From positions 1 to 20,692 of the forward strand of contig JBGSYQ010000522.1 of the NCBI GenBank assembly GCA_041750795.1: DNA of 20,692 bases. The letters are read 5' to 3'. Under the pieces are notes generated by a model that saw only the letters and a program-made list of their open reading frames with translations, was not told where the DNA came from and made no database searches. The DNA comes from JTS-RE94 sp041750795. Its GTDB lineage: Bacteria; Planctomycetota; Planctomycetia; Pirellulales; PALSA-1355. Positions 1 through 6,525 of this stretch are shown here, piece after piece. A program made the position numbers and the translations under genes. The stretch's first letter is position 1; each line of letters starts with the position of its first letter.

Positions 1-88
1 GGCCGAGCATGCCGAAGCCTGCGCCGCTGCGGCGCAACAGGTCGCGGCGGGTCAACGAGCCATTACCGTTGTCAGTGCGGTGTGTCAC
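1..88 (-). CDS. DUF1501 family protein, N-terminal fragment (runs off left edge)
   Basis: Only about 29 codons are visible. Read on the minus strand from a GTG at 88-86, the frame gives a short polar N-terminus and then SLTRRDLLRRSGAGFGMLG. This twin-arginine-like RR motif followed by a Gly/Ala-rich hydrophobic start is typical of planctomycete DUF1501 proteins, which are thought to be exported by Tat. The GTG was chosen because GAGGA lies about 5 bases upstream and overlaps the end of the preceding gene; the nearby ATG is out of frame and hits a stop at once. The gene starts 8 bases after the DUF1549/DUF1553 gene, and such pairs are very common in planctomycetes. DUF1501 proteins are sulfatase-like in fold; their substrate is not established. 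Confidence 0.8.
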   Translation of the reverse strand, partial: MTHRTDNGNGSLTRRDLLRRSGAGFGMLG

Positions 89-96
89 GCTAGTCC

Positions 97-2967
97 TCAA
101 TCCACGAACAGGAACTCGTTTGCCAGCAACAGCCCTTGTGCCAGTTCTTGCCAGGCGGCGGTCGGATCCTCGGCGTCCGTTACGTACGCTAGCGACCACT
201 CGACCTCGTCCTCGGCCGGCGCCCGCGCGAACGCCAGTTGATACAGCCGGTGAACCTTCTGCGAGTCATCCAGGCTGGCGACGTCCGATCGAGCCAACAT
301 CTGCTTTGCACATTGCTGCGCCAGCGGGTTGTTCATCAGGAAGAGCGCTTGCTGCGGGATGGTCGTGCGCGTGCGCTCGGGGCTGGACGCATCCGGATTG
401 GGAAAGTCGAACGTGCGAAACACTCCGGGCAAGTTCAAGCGATCGATGCGGCCATACATCGTCCGCCGCGTGGAGGCCGGATCGGCTACGTCGTCGAACG
501 GCTTGCCGCCCAGCGAATTGTCTAACGTCCCTGCCATGGAAAGCAGCGCGTCGCGCGTCGACTCGAAATCGAGCCGCCGCGGATTCATGCGCCACAAGAG
601 CGCGTTTTCCGAGTCGATGGCGCGGCACTCGGGCCGATCGGCGCTGGCTTGTTGATACGTGGCCGAGCGGACGATCTGCCGGTGCAGCCATTTGAGCGAC
701 CAGCCGTGCTGGATGAAGTTCCACGCCAGATGATCGAGCAGTTCTGGATGCGTGGGCGGATCGCTGCGCAGACCGAAGTCGCTGGGCGTGCCCACCAGCG
801 GCGTGCCGAAGTGCCACATCCATACGCGATTGACGATCACGCGTGCGGTGAGCGGATTGTCTCGATCGACGATCGCTTGTGCGAGCTCCAGCCGGCCGCT
901 GTCGGCGGCGCTAAACGGCTGAGGCTCGCCGTCGGTCAGGGCGCGCAGGAAGCGGCGCGGCACGTCTTCGCCGGGCTGGTTCGGATTGCCGCGCTTGAAC
1001 ACGCGCGTGCGGGCTGGCTGCGGCAGATCTTCCAGCACCATCGCTCGGGGCGGCGCCCCCGGTCCCGTGGCTCGCCACTTGTCGAGCTCGTCGAGCAGCT
1101 TCTTGCGCACATTTTGCGACTCGCGGTCCGGAATCAGCATCAACTCGCTCAGCGCGCTGAGCTGCACCATCGGCGGCGAGTCGGAGCCATAGAACACCTG
1201 CCGCAGCGCTTCGGCCGCCGGATCGGCCAAGGCGTCGGGCGGAGGAAGGTTCGACTGTGTGGCCCTCTCCGTTTCCGCTTTCCACAGTTCGTGGACTCCC
1301 AAGAGCAACTTGGCGTACTGTTGCGCGAGTTGCTCTCGCGTGGCCGGCGTCTCGGCCAGAAAGGCCGCCGCGACGCAGGGATGCACCTGATGATCCGGCG
1401 GCGCGTCCTGGATCGTCCGCTCGATGATGCCGCGCACCTCACTCGAAAACGTCTCGTCGCTCACCTCGGCCAAGGCGTGCCAGATGGCCCAGATCGGATC
1501 GCCGCTAGCGCGCGTGCGCTCCAGATAGAGTTGGTAGCGAACGATCATCGTCGGATTGGGGTCGTCGGGGTCCGACAGCAGCATGAAGTCTTCCTGCGGC
1601 GGCTGATGGCGCTGAGCGTGCGCCGCCAGCAGATATTCGGCGGCGCGCGTGCGGGCGCCCTCGACCAGCGCCCGATACTTCTCGTCGACCAATTGGTCGA
1701 GCTTGCCTTGACGCTCGGACAATTCGGCGTCGAACTTGCGATACTCGTCGGTGTCGGGAGGCGGCTCGTATAGTGGCGGAGTGACCGGTTCGGTGCAACT
1801 GGCGAACACGCCGTACAGGGAGTAATAGTCGCGCGTGGGAATCGGATCGAACTTGTGGTCGTGGCAACGCGCGCACGTGACCGTCAATCCCAGTAGCCCT
1901 CGCGTGACCACGTCCACCCGATCGTCCAGCACGTCCTGTTGGTTGTTCATGAAGCCGCTGCCGACGGTGAGAAATCCCAATGCCGCCAGCGGCCGGCGAT
2001 CGTCGCCCAGCGGCAGCTTGTCGGCCGCCAGTTGCTCGAGAATGAAGCGATCGTACGGCAGGTCGTTGTTGAAGGCGCGGACCACGTAGTCGCGGTAGGT
2101 ATAGGCCCAATAGTGATTGGCGTCCTGGAATTGCACGTAGCCCTTGGTGTCGGCATAGCGTGCCACGTCGAGCCAGTGCCGTGCCCAGCGCTCGCCGTAG
2201 TGCGGCGACGCGAGCAAACGTTCGACGGCGCGGTCGATTGCGCCGGGCGCGCTATCGGCCTCTAGCGCCGCCAGGTCGTCGGGCGATGGCGGCAACCCCA
2301 GCAGATCGAACGACAGCCTTCGCAGCAACTTGCCAGAGCCGATGCGTGGCGAGGGAGTGATCCCCTGCGCTTCCAGCCGGGACAGTACGAAAGCATCGAT
2401 CGACGTTTGCGGCCAGGCGGCGTCGCGCACCGCCGGCAGCGGCGGATTGGCGATCGGCTGGAAGGCCCAGTGCGACTGGCGCGCGGCGGCGATCTGCGAG
2501 TCTTCGGCCATGAGTTGGCTCTTGGCCAGCGACGCGGCGTCGGCCTTCGGCCAAGGCAGCCCACGCGAGATCCACCGTTCCAGCGCCGCGATCTGCACCG
2601 ACTCGAGCCGTTCCTCCTCGGGTGGCATTTCCAGTCCGTCGTGACGAACCGCGGCGATGAGCAGGCTCTCGGCCGGCTTGCCGGGCACCGCGGCCGGACC
2701 GCTCTGGCCGCCTGTAACAATCGCGGCACGCGAAGTTAGCGCCAGTCCACCCTCGGGCTGGAGCATGTCGCCATGGCACTTGTGGCAGCGGGCGATCAAG
2801 AGCGGACGGATTTCCTTTTCGAAGAACTCGGCGTCGGCGCTGCTGGGCTGTGCGACGGGATCCGACGCACATGCAAAAGTCGCAGCGCACAGCAACATTG
2901 CAGCACCCAGCACGGGCAAAATGCCCGTGCCACCCGGAGCAGATGTTTGCAGATACCGCTTTTGCAT
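97..2967 (-). CDS. Secreted planctomycete cytochrome c / DUF1549 / DUF1553 protein
   Basis: A 956-residue protein with the usual planctomycete order: signal peptide (about 1-34), PSCyt1 haem domain with CHKCH at 61-65 and a likely axial Met in LEMPP (Met114), a WAFQPI linker at 168-173, DUF1549/PSCyt2 (about 188-395, with a second Cys-x2-Cys-His at 365-369), a variable middle, and DUF1553/PSD1 (about 690-945). It probably acts outside the cytoplasmic membrane; the reaction is unknown, and a role in polysaccharide or sugar-derivative breakdown is often proposed. The open frame extends upstream to 3195, but that part overlaps the creatininase gene and is Arg/Ala-rich shadow sequence. ATG at 2967 is preferred because it leaves a signal peptide and a 2-base gap to the upstream stop. 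A palindromic repeat forms part of the signal-peptide coding region. Confidence 0.93.
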   Translation of the reverse strand: MQKRYLQTSAPGGTGILPVLGAAMLLCAATFACASDPVAQPSSADAEFFEKEIRPLLIARCHKCHGDMLQPEGGLALTSRAAIVTGGQSGPAAVPGKPAESLLIAAVRHDGLEMPPEEERLESVQIAALERWISRGLPWPKADAASLAKSQLMAEDSQIAAARQSHWAFQPIANPPLPAVRDAAWPQTSIDAFVLSRLEAQGITPSPRIGSGKLLRRLSFDLLGLPPSPDDLAALEADSAPGAIDRAVERLLASPHYGERWARHWLDVARYADTKGYVQFQDANHYWAYTYRDYVVRAFNNDLPYDRFILEQLAADKLPLGDDRRPLAALGFLTVGSGFMNNQQDVLDDRVDVVTRGLLGLTVTCARCHDHKFDPIPTRDYYSLYGVFASCTEPVTPPLYEPPPDTDEYRKFDAELSERQGKLDQLVDEKYRALVEGARTRAAEYLLAAHAQRHQPPQEDFMLLSDPDDPNPTMIVRYQLYLERTRASGDPIWAIWHALAEVSDETFSSEVRGIIERTIQDAPPDHQVHPCVAAAFLAETPATREQLAQQYAKLLLGVHELWKAETERATQSNLPPPDALADPAAEALRQVFYGSDSPPMVQLSALSELMLIPDRESQNVRKKLLDELDKWRATGPGAPPRAMVLEDLPQPARTRVFKRGNPNQPGEDVPRRFLRALTDGEPQPFSAADSGRLELAQAIVDRDNPLTARVIVNRVWMWHFGTPLVGTPSDFGLRSDPPTHPELLDHLAWNFIQHGWSLKWLHRQIVRSATYQQASADRPECRAIDSENALLWRMNPRRLDFESTRDALLSMAGTLDNSLGGKPFDDVADPASTRRTMYGRIDRLNLPGVFRTFDFPNPDASSPERTRTTIPQQALFLMNNPLAQQCAKQMLARSDVASLDDSQKVHRLYQLAFARAPAEDEVEWSLAYVTDAEDPTAAWQELAQGLLLANEFLFVD
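2910..2930. repeat. REP-like palindrome inside a signal-peptide coding region
   Basis: Perfect inverted repeat with 9-base arms GCACGGGCA (2910-2918) and TGCCCGTGC (2922-2930) around an AAA loop. On the minus strand it is translated in frame as part of GGTGILPV, residues 12-19 of the cytochrome c protein. From memory, this palindrome is a frequent dispersed element in planctomycete genomes; that cannot be checked here. The palindrome itself is seen directly. Confidence 0.7.
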
Positions 2968-2969
2968 CG

Positions 2970-3863
2970 TTATTGCTTGGGCTTGGCGGAATCGATCGGG
3001 CGCTGGCCCCACGGCATGGGCATGGTGGGCGGCTTGCGATGGCGGTCGCGACGCACGTCCTTGGGCCGATCTTTCCAATAGCTGATGAACCGCACCAACT
3101 GCTTGACGGCTTCTTCGTACACCTGCCGACCTTTCTCGGGCGTGGCCAACTCGGGCTCGCCCAGCACGCCCGACTCGCTGTAACTGCTGGTCCAAGAGAT
3201 GACCGTGGCCGGTCCGGCGGCGAACAAGTCGACCCAGTTAAAGGGGCTGCCTTCCTCGTTGAAGCTGATCGTGCCGTTTTTGATCAGGTCGGTGCGCACG
3301 TTGTCGCCGTCGAGATACATGTAGAGCGACGTCTCCAACTCGCAGGCGTGCGCGCAGCCGCCGGGAAACTTACTCTGGCGCCAATTGGGAAAAAACTCCT
3401 TGTCGACGGTGAGCAAATGCCACCAGGCGCAAACCAGGCACTCGGCGTCGGTTTCGAGGTTGGCCCGCCGCGCCACCAGGTCGAGGTTCGGCATGTTCGA
3501 GCCATGGCCGTTGAGTAGGATGATCTTTTTGAAGCCGTGATACGCCAGCGACTTGGCGATGTCGAGCACGTGGTGCATGAAGTGCTCGAAGTCGTTGTTG
3601 ATCGTGCCGGGAAAATCCATCACGTGCCCGGTGTAGCCGTAGGCCACGATCGGCAGCACCAGCATCTTCTCCGGAATCTCGCGCGCCGCGCCGTAGGCGA
3701 CGCCGCTGGGGCAAACCAGGTCGACGTCCAACGGCAGGTGCGGCCCGTGCTGCTCGACCGCGCCGCAAGGCAGCACGCACACTTTGCCCAGGTCGACCGC
3801 GTCGTTGATCTCGGGCCAGGTCAGCTTTTCGTAGCGATATTCGGTCAGAGCGCGGCTGGTCAT
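2970..3863 (-). CDS. Creatininase family protein
   Basis: A 297-residue member of the creatininase/MftE/FAPy-deformylase metallohydrolase family, whose members cleave amide or cyclic amide bonds using two divalent metals. Visible motifs: VEQHGPHLPLDVD at 36-48, giving likely ligands Glu37, His39 and Asp48; NGHGSN at 118-123 with His120; and HACELETS at 172-179, whose Glu175 fits the last ligand. The Gly usual in HAGE is Cys174 here. After the fold there is a basic, Pro-rich C-terminal tail of about 35 residues. No signal peptide is apparent, so it is probably cytoplasmic. It is the first gene of the minus-strand operon, ending 2 bases before the cytochrome c gene. Substrate is unknown; true creatininase activity should not be assumed. 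The ATG at 3863 has only a weak GAGA upstream. Confidence 0.9.
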   Translation of the reverse strand: MTSRALTEYRYEKLTWPEINDAVDLGKVCVLPCGAVEQHGPHLPLDVDLVCPSGVAYGAAREIPEKMLVLPIVAYGYTGHVMDFPGTINNDFEHFMHHVLDIAKSLAYHGFKKIILLNGHGSNMPNLDLVARRANLETDAECLVCAWWHLLTVDKEFFPNWRQSKFPGGCAHACELETSLYMYLDGDNVRTDLIKNGTISFNEEGSPFNWVDLFAAGPATVISWTSSYSESGVLGEPELATPEKGRQVYEEAVKQLVRFISYWKDRPKDVRRDRHRKPPTMPMPWGQRPIDSAKPKQ

Positions 3864-4052
3864 GCGGAGAGTCTCGGCGGAATGCTTGGTGGGGCTGGCG
3901 CTTCGGGCTAGTGTTTTTGGTCTCGACGAGTTTTCGCAGCCGCCTCGGCGGGAGCCTCGCCCTTGCGGATTTGCATTTTCCGACAGCCTACGGCCTACAG
4001 CCCACAGCCTGTTTGATCTACAGTATCCTCATTCGCCTTGCGGAGTTCAACG
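3864..4052. other. Divergent intergenic region with repeat-like sequence
   Basis: 189 bases between the creatininase gene (minus) and the enolase-superfamily gene (plus). It must hold both promoters, but I could not pick convincing -35/-10 pairs. It contains a GC-rich element at 3941-3962 (CGGCGGGAGCCTCGCC core) that resembles a dispersed planctomycete repeat from memory. It also holds three near-identical 7-mers, ACAGCCT at 3983-3989, ACAGCCC at 3997-4003 and ACAGCCT at 4004-4010. Confidence 0.45.
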
Positions 4053-5171
4053 ATGAAGATTGCCGGCGTGCGGACAATTGCCCTGTGTGGCGCCACCGAC
4101 GACCACGGTTGGCCCGGTGGCACCGACCCCAACGTGCAATTCAACACGCTGGTCGAGGTGGTCAGCGACGACGGGCCGGTCGGGCTGGGCAGTTGCTACA
4201 CGACGCGGCCGCTGGTCGAGGGCTCGCTGGAGTTGCTCAGGCCGCTGCTGATCGGGCAATCGGCGCTCGAGCCGCAGCGCGTCAGCGAGACCATGCGGCA
4301 GTCGATGTTCTGGCTGGGACGCGGCGGCTCGGTCGAGCACACGATCAGCGGCCTGGACATCGCGCTGTGGGACCTGTGGGGCAAGGCGCTCGGGCAGCCG
4401 GTCTCCAAGCTGTTGGGCGGCAACTATCGCGATCGGATCAAGCCGTATGCGTCGATGCTGTTCGACGATCCGCCGGCGCTGGCCGACAAGCTGCGCGAGC
4501 AGACGGCGCGCGGCTTTCGCGCCATCAAGCTGGGGTGGCGGCCGTTTGGACGCGTGAGCCGCAAGCTCGACGAGCAGTTGATCAAGACGGCGCGCGAGAC
4601 GGTGGGCGACGACGTGGAGTTGATGGTCGACGCCGGCGGCAGCGAACAGTTCTGGCCGCACGGTGTCAGTTGGGCGCGCGAGACGGCGTGCCTGCTGGGC
4701 GACTGGGGCGTGGTGTGGTTCGAAGAAGCGCTAGTGCCCGACGACGTGGCGGGCTTCAAGGAGCTGCGTGCCGCTTCGCCCGTGCTGATTGCCACCGGGG
4801 AAGTGCTCACACGGCGGCAGGCGTTTATGCCGTTGATTGTCGAGCGCGCCGTGGACATCATCCAACCCGACCTGACCAAGTGCGGCGGTTTGAGCGAGGG
4901 ATTGCGGCTGGCGTGGCTGGCGTATGAGTTTAGCGTGCAACTGGTGCCGCACGGTTGGAACACGGCGGTGGGCGTGGCGGCCGATCTGGCGCTGTCGGCG
5001 GCCATGCCGGTGGCGCGCTGGGTAGAATTTCAAACGGGCGTGCCCTACGTAGAAGACCTGGTCACGCCGCGGTTTGAGCTGGATGCCGACGGAATGCTGC
5101 GGGTGCCTACCGGGCCGGGCTTGGGCGTCGAGTGGAATCCCGAGGCGCTCTCGCGGTACACTAAACGGTGA
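4053..5171 (+). CDS. Mandelate racemase/muconate lactonizing enzyme family protein
   Basis: A 372-residue enolase-superfamily enzyme. The capping domain is about residues 1-125, followed by the barrel. Mg2+ ligands are visible as Asp193 (MVDAGG), Glu224 (WFEEAL) and Glu250 (ATGE); the 224-to-250 spacing matches Glu221/Glu247 of mandelate racemase. The Asp-His general base pair is Asp273 (QPDLTKCGG) and His300 (PHGWNTAVG), placing it in the mandelate racemase-like subgroup, which includes many acid-sugar dehydratases and cycloisomerases. The usual Lys-x-Lys is replaced by Lys159-Leu-Gly-Trp-Arg-Pro-Phe-Gly. Start: an in-frame TTG lies at 4038, but ATG 4053 has CGGAG 7 bases upstream and a conventional N-terminus. 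It heads a plus-strand cluster and faces the creatininase gene. Substrate cannot be read from sequence. Confidence 0.92.
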   Translation: MKIAGVRTIALCGATDDHGWPGGTDPNVQFNTLVEVVSDDGPVGLGSCYTTRPLVEGSLELLRPLLIGQSALEPQRVSETMRQSMFWLGRGGSVEHTISGLDIALWDLWGKALGQPVSKLLGGNYRDRIKPYASMLFDDPPALADKLREQTARGFRAIKLGWRPFGRVSRKLDEQLIKTARETVGDDVELMVDAGGSEQFWPHGVSWARETACLLGDWGVVWFEEALVPDDVAGFKELRAASPVLIATGEVLTRRQAFMPLIVERAVDIIQPDLTKCGGLSEGLRLAWLAYEFSVQLVPHGWNTAVGVAADLALSAAMPVARWVEFQTGVPYVEDLVTPRFELDADGMLRVPTGPGLGVEWNPEALSRYTKR

Positions 5172-5218
5172 TGTCACGGACCACTACATTTGCGAAACTC
5201 CCGGCGGAGACCACGACC

Positions 5219-5797
5219 ATGACCCGTTTGCTTGCGATGCGTGCAATGCTTGGTTTCGTTTGTCTGTCGCTCGTCGGTTCGGCCGCGGCGGTGTCGGCCG
5301 AACCGGCCAAGGCGCCGCGCGAAGGTTACAAGCCGCCCGACTTCACGCTCAACACGCTCGGCGGCGAGCCGTTTACGCTCTACGACCAGTTGAAGAAATC
5401 GTCGGTCGTGCTGGTCGTGCTGCGAGGTTATCCGGGCTATCAATGTCCGATCTGCATGATCCAGGTGGGCGACCTGGTGAAGCACGCCGAGCAACTGGCC
5501 GCCGCCAACGCGCACGTGGTGCTGGTCTATCCCGGCCCGGCCGACAACCTGGACGAGAAGGCGGCAGAGTTCATCAAGAACCGTCAATTGCCGGAAAACT
5601 TTTCGTTCGTCGTCGATCCGGACTACGCGTTCACCAATGCCTACGGCCTGCGCTGGGACGCGCCCAAGGAAACGGCCTATCCCTCCACGTTCGTCATCGA
5701 TCGGCAGGGGACGGTGCGGCTGGCCGTGGTCAGCAAGACCCACGGCGGCAGAGCCAAAACGGCCGACGTGATCAAATTGCTGCCCGGGGCGGAGTGA
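5219..5797 (+). CDS. Exported peroxiredoxin-like (AhpC/TSA-type) redoxin
   Basis: 192 residues. Residues 1-27 form a clear signal peptide (positive start, hydrophobic core, cleavage after AVSA), followed by a thioredoxin-fold domain. The active site is Cys76-Pro-Ile-Cys79 after VVLVVLRGYPGYQ, the Arg-Gly-x-x-x-x-Cys-Pro-x-Cys arrangement of peroxiredoxin-like proteins, so a thiol peroxidase or disulfide role in the periplasm is likely. The late cis-Pro region, YPSTFVID, is intact. The frame is open from GTG 5168 and from ATG 5171, the latter overlapping the previous stop as TGATG. ATG 5219 is preferred because it puts the signal peptide at the N-terminus and has GGAG 9 bases upstream. Probably cotranscribed with the upstream enzyme; no functional link between the two is evident. 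Confidence 0.85.
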   Translation: MTRLLAMRAMLGFVCLSLVGSAAAVSAEPAKAPREGYKPPDFTLNTLGGEPFTLYDQLKKSSVVLVVLRGYPGYQCPICMIQVGDLVKHAEQLAAANAHVVLVYPGPADNLDEKAAEFIKNRQLPENFSFVVDPDYAFTNAYGLRWDAPKETAYPSTFVIDRQGTVRLAVVSKTHGGRAKTADVIKLLPGAE

Positions 5798-5802
5798 GCG
5801 TT

Positions 5803-5886
5803 GTTGGAGTTCAGCCTTTAGGCTGCGCGTTGGATGACAGGAATCGCCACGCGAACGACCGGACAGGCTGAAGCCTGGACTCCAAC
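5803..5886. repeat. REPIN-like inverted pair of palindromic elements
   Basis: Two 23-base arms (5803-5825 and 5864-5886) in inverted orientation, separated by 38 bases. Each arm is also a small palindrome: CAGCCT-tt-AGGCTG on the left and CAGGCT-ga-AGCCTG on the right. Read in the same orientation, the arms differ at five of 23 positions, and two of these form a matched swap that keeps the hairpin paired. This matches the form of REP doublets (REPINs). It sits in the 127-base gap between the redoxin and NTF2-like genes. Confidence 0.75.
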
Positions 5887-5924
5887 GAGGGCATCGCCGA
5901 ACTGTACGCGACGGATGGATTGGA

Positions 5925-6491
5925 ATGAACGACGGATCTGCGCTGACGCCGCGCCAGCAAGCGATGGTCGAATTGTGGGAAGCGCATCTGCGCGCGGAGT
6001 TCGACGACTTCAGCCTCGACGACACGATGGCCACGATGGTCGACGAGCCCTACGTGAATCACGTGCCGACGTTGATCGGTGGCATCGGCCGGCGGCAGCT
6101 TGCGCATTTCTACGGCAAGTATTTCATTCCGCACATGCCGCCCGATACCGAGACCGAAGTCGTCTCGCGCACGGTGGGCGTGGATCGCATCGTCGACGAG
6201 CTGATTTTCCGCTGCACCCACACCACGCCGCTCGACTGGCTGTTGCCGGGCGTGCCGCCGACCGGCCGTCGCCTGGCGGTGGCGATCGTCGTGGTCGTCA
6301 CCTTCAAGGACGGCAAGATCCACCACGAGCACATCCACTGGGACCAGGCCTCCACGCTGGTCCAAGCCGGCCTGCTCGATCCGACGGGCCTGCCGGTGGT
6401 AGGCAGCGAAGCAGCCGAAAAGCTGCACGATCCGCGCAGCGTCCCATCGAACGAGTTGCTGAAGCGGTCGGTGGTGGATGAGGAGTTGTAA
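5925..6491 (+). CDS. NTF2-like / SnoaL-like family protein
   Basis: 188 residues with the layout of a SnoaL-like NTF2 fold: helical N-terminus (about 8-40), NHVPTLIGGIGRRQLAHFY at 45-63, a beta-rich middle with hydrophobic IVVVVTF at 121-127, and the late motif FKDGKIHHEHIHWDQ at 127-141, seen in SnoaL-like cyclases and related small hydrolases or isomerases. About 40 residues follow the core, partly charged. No signal peptide. The fold is non-specific in function: members include polyketide cyclases, dehydratases, isomerases and binding proteins, so no reaction is assigned. Third gene of the plus-strand cluster, but separated from the redoxin gene by 127 bases holding the REPIN-like element, so co-transcription is uncertain. 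Shine-Dalgarno sequence is weak. Confidence 0.82.
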   Translation: MNDGSALTPRQQAMVELWEAHLRAEFDDFSLDDTMATMVDEPYVNHVPTLIGGIGRRQLAHFYGKYFIPHMPPDTETEVVSRTVGVDRIVDELIFRCTHTTPLDWLLPGVPPTGRRLAVAIVVVVTFKDGKIHHEHIHWDQASTLVQAGLLDPTGLPVVGSEAAEKLHDPRSVPSNELLKRSVVDEEL

Positions 6492-6525
6492 CGTTCATCG
6501 TGAATCACTCAGCGTGGTGCGCTCA

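Noticed and set aside
649..1773. A 374-codon plus-strand frame inside the cytochrome c/DUF1553 gene
   Set aside because: Antisense to a recognised domain region and without motifs of its own.
2968..3195. Upstream extension of the cytochrome c protein (76 residues)
   Set aside because: It overlaps the creatininase gene in another frame, is low-complexity Arg/Ala, and would bury the signal peptide.
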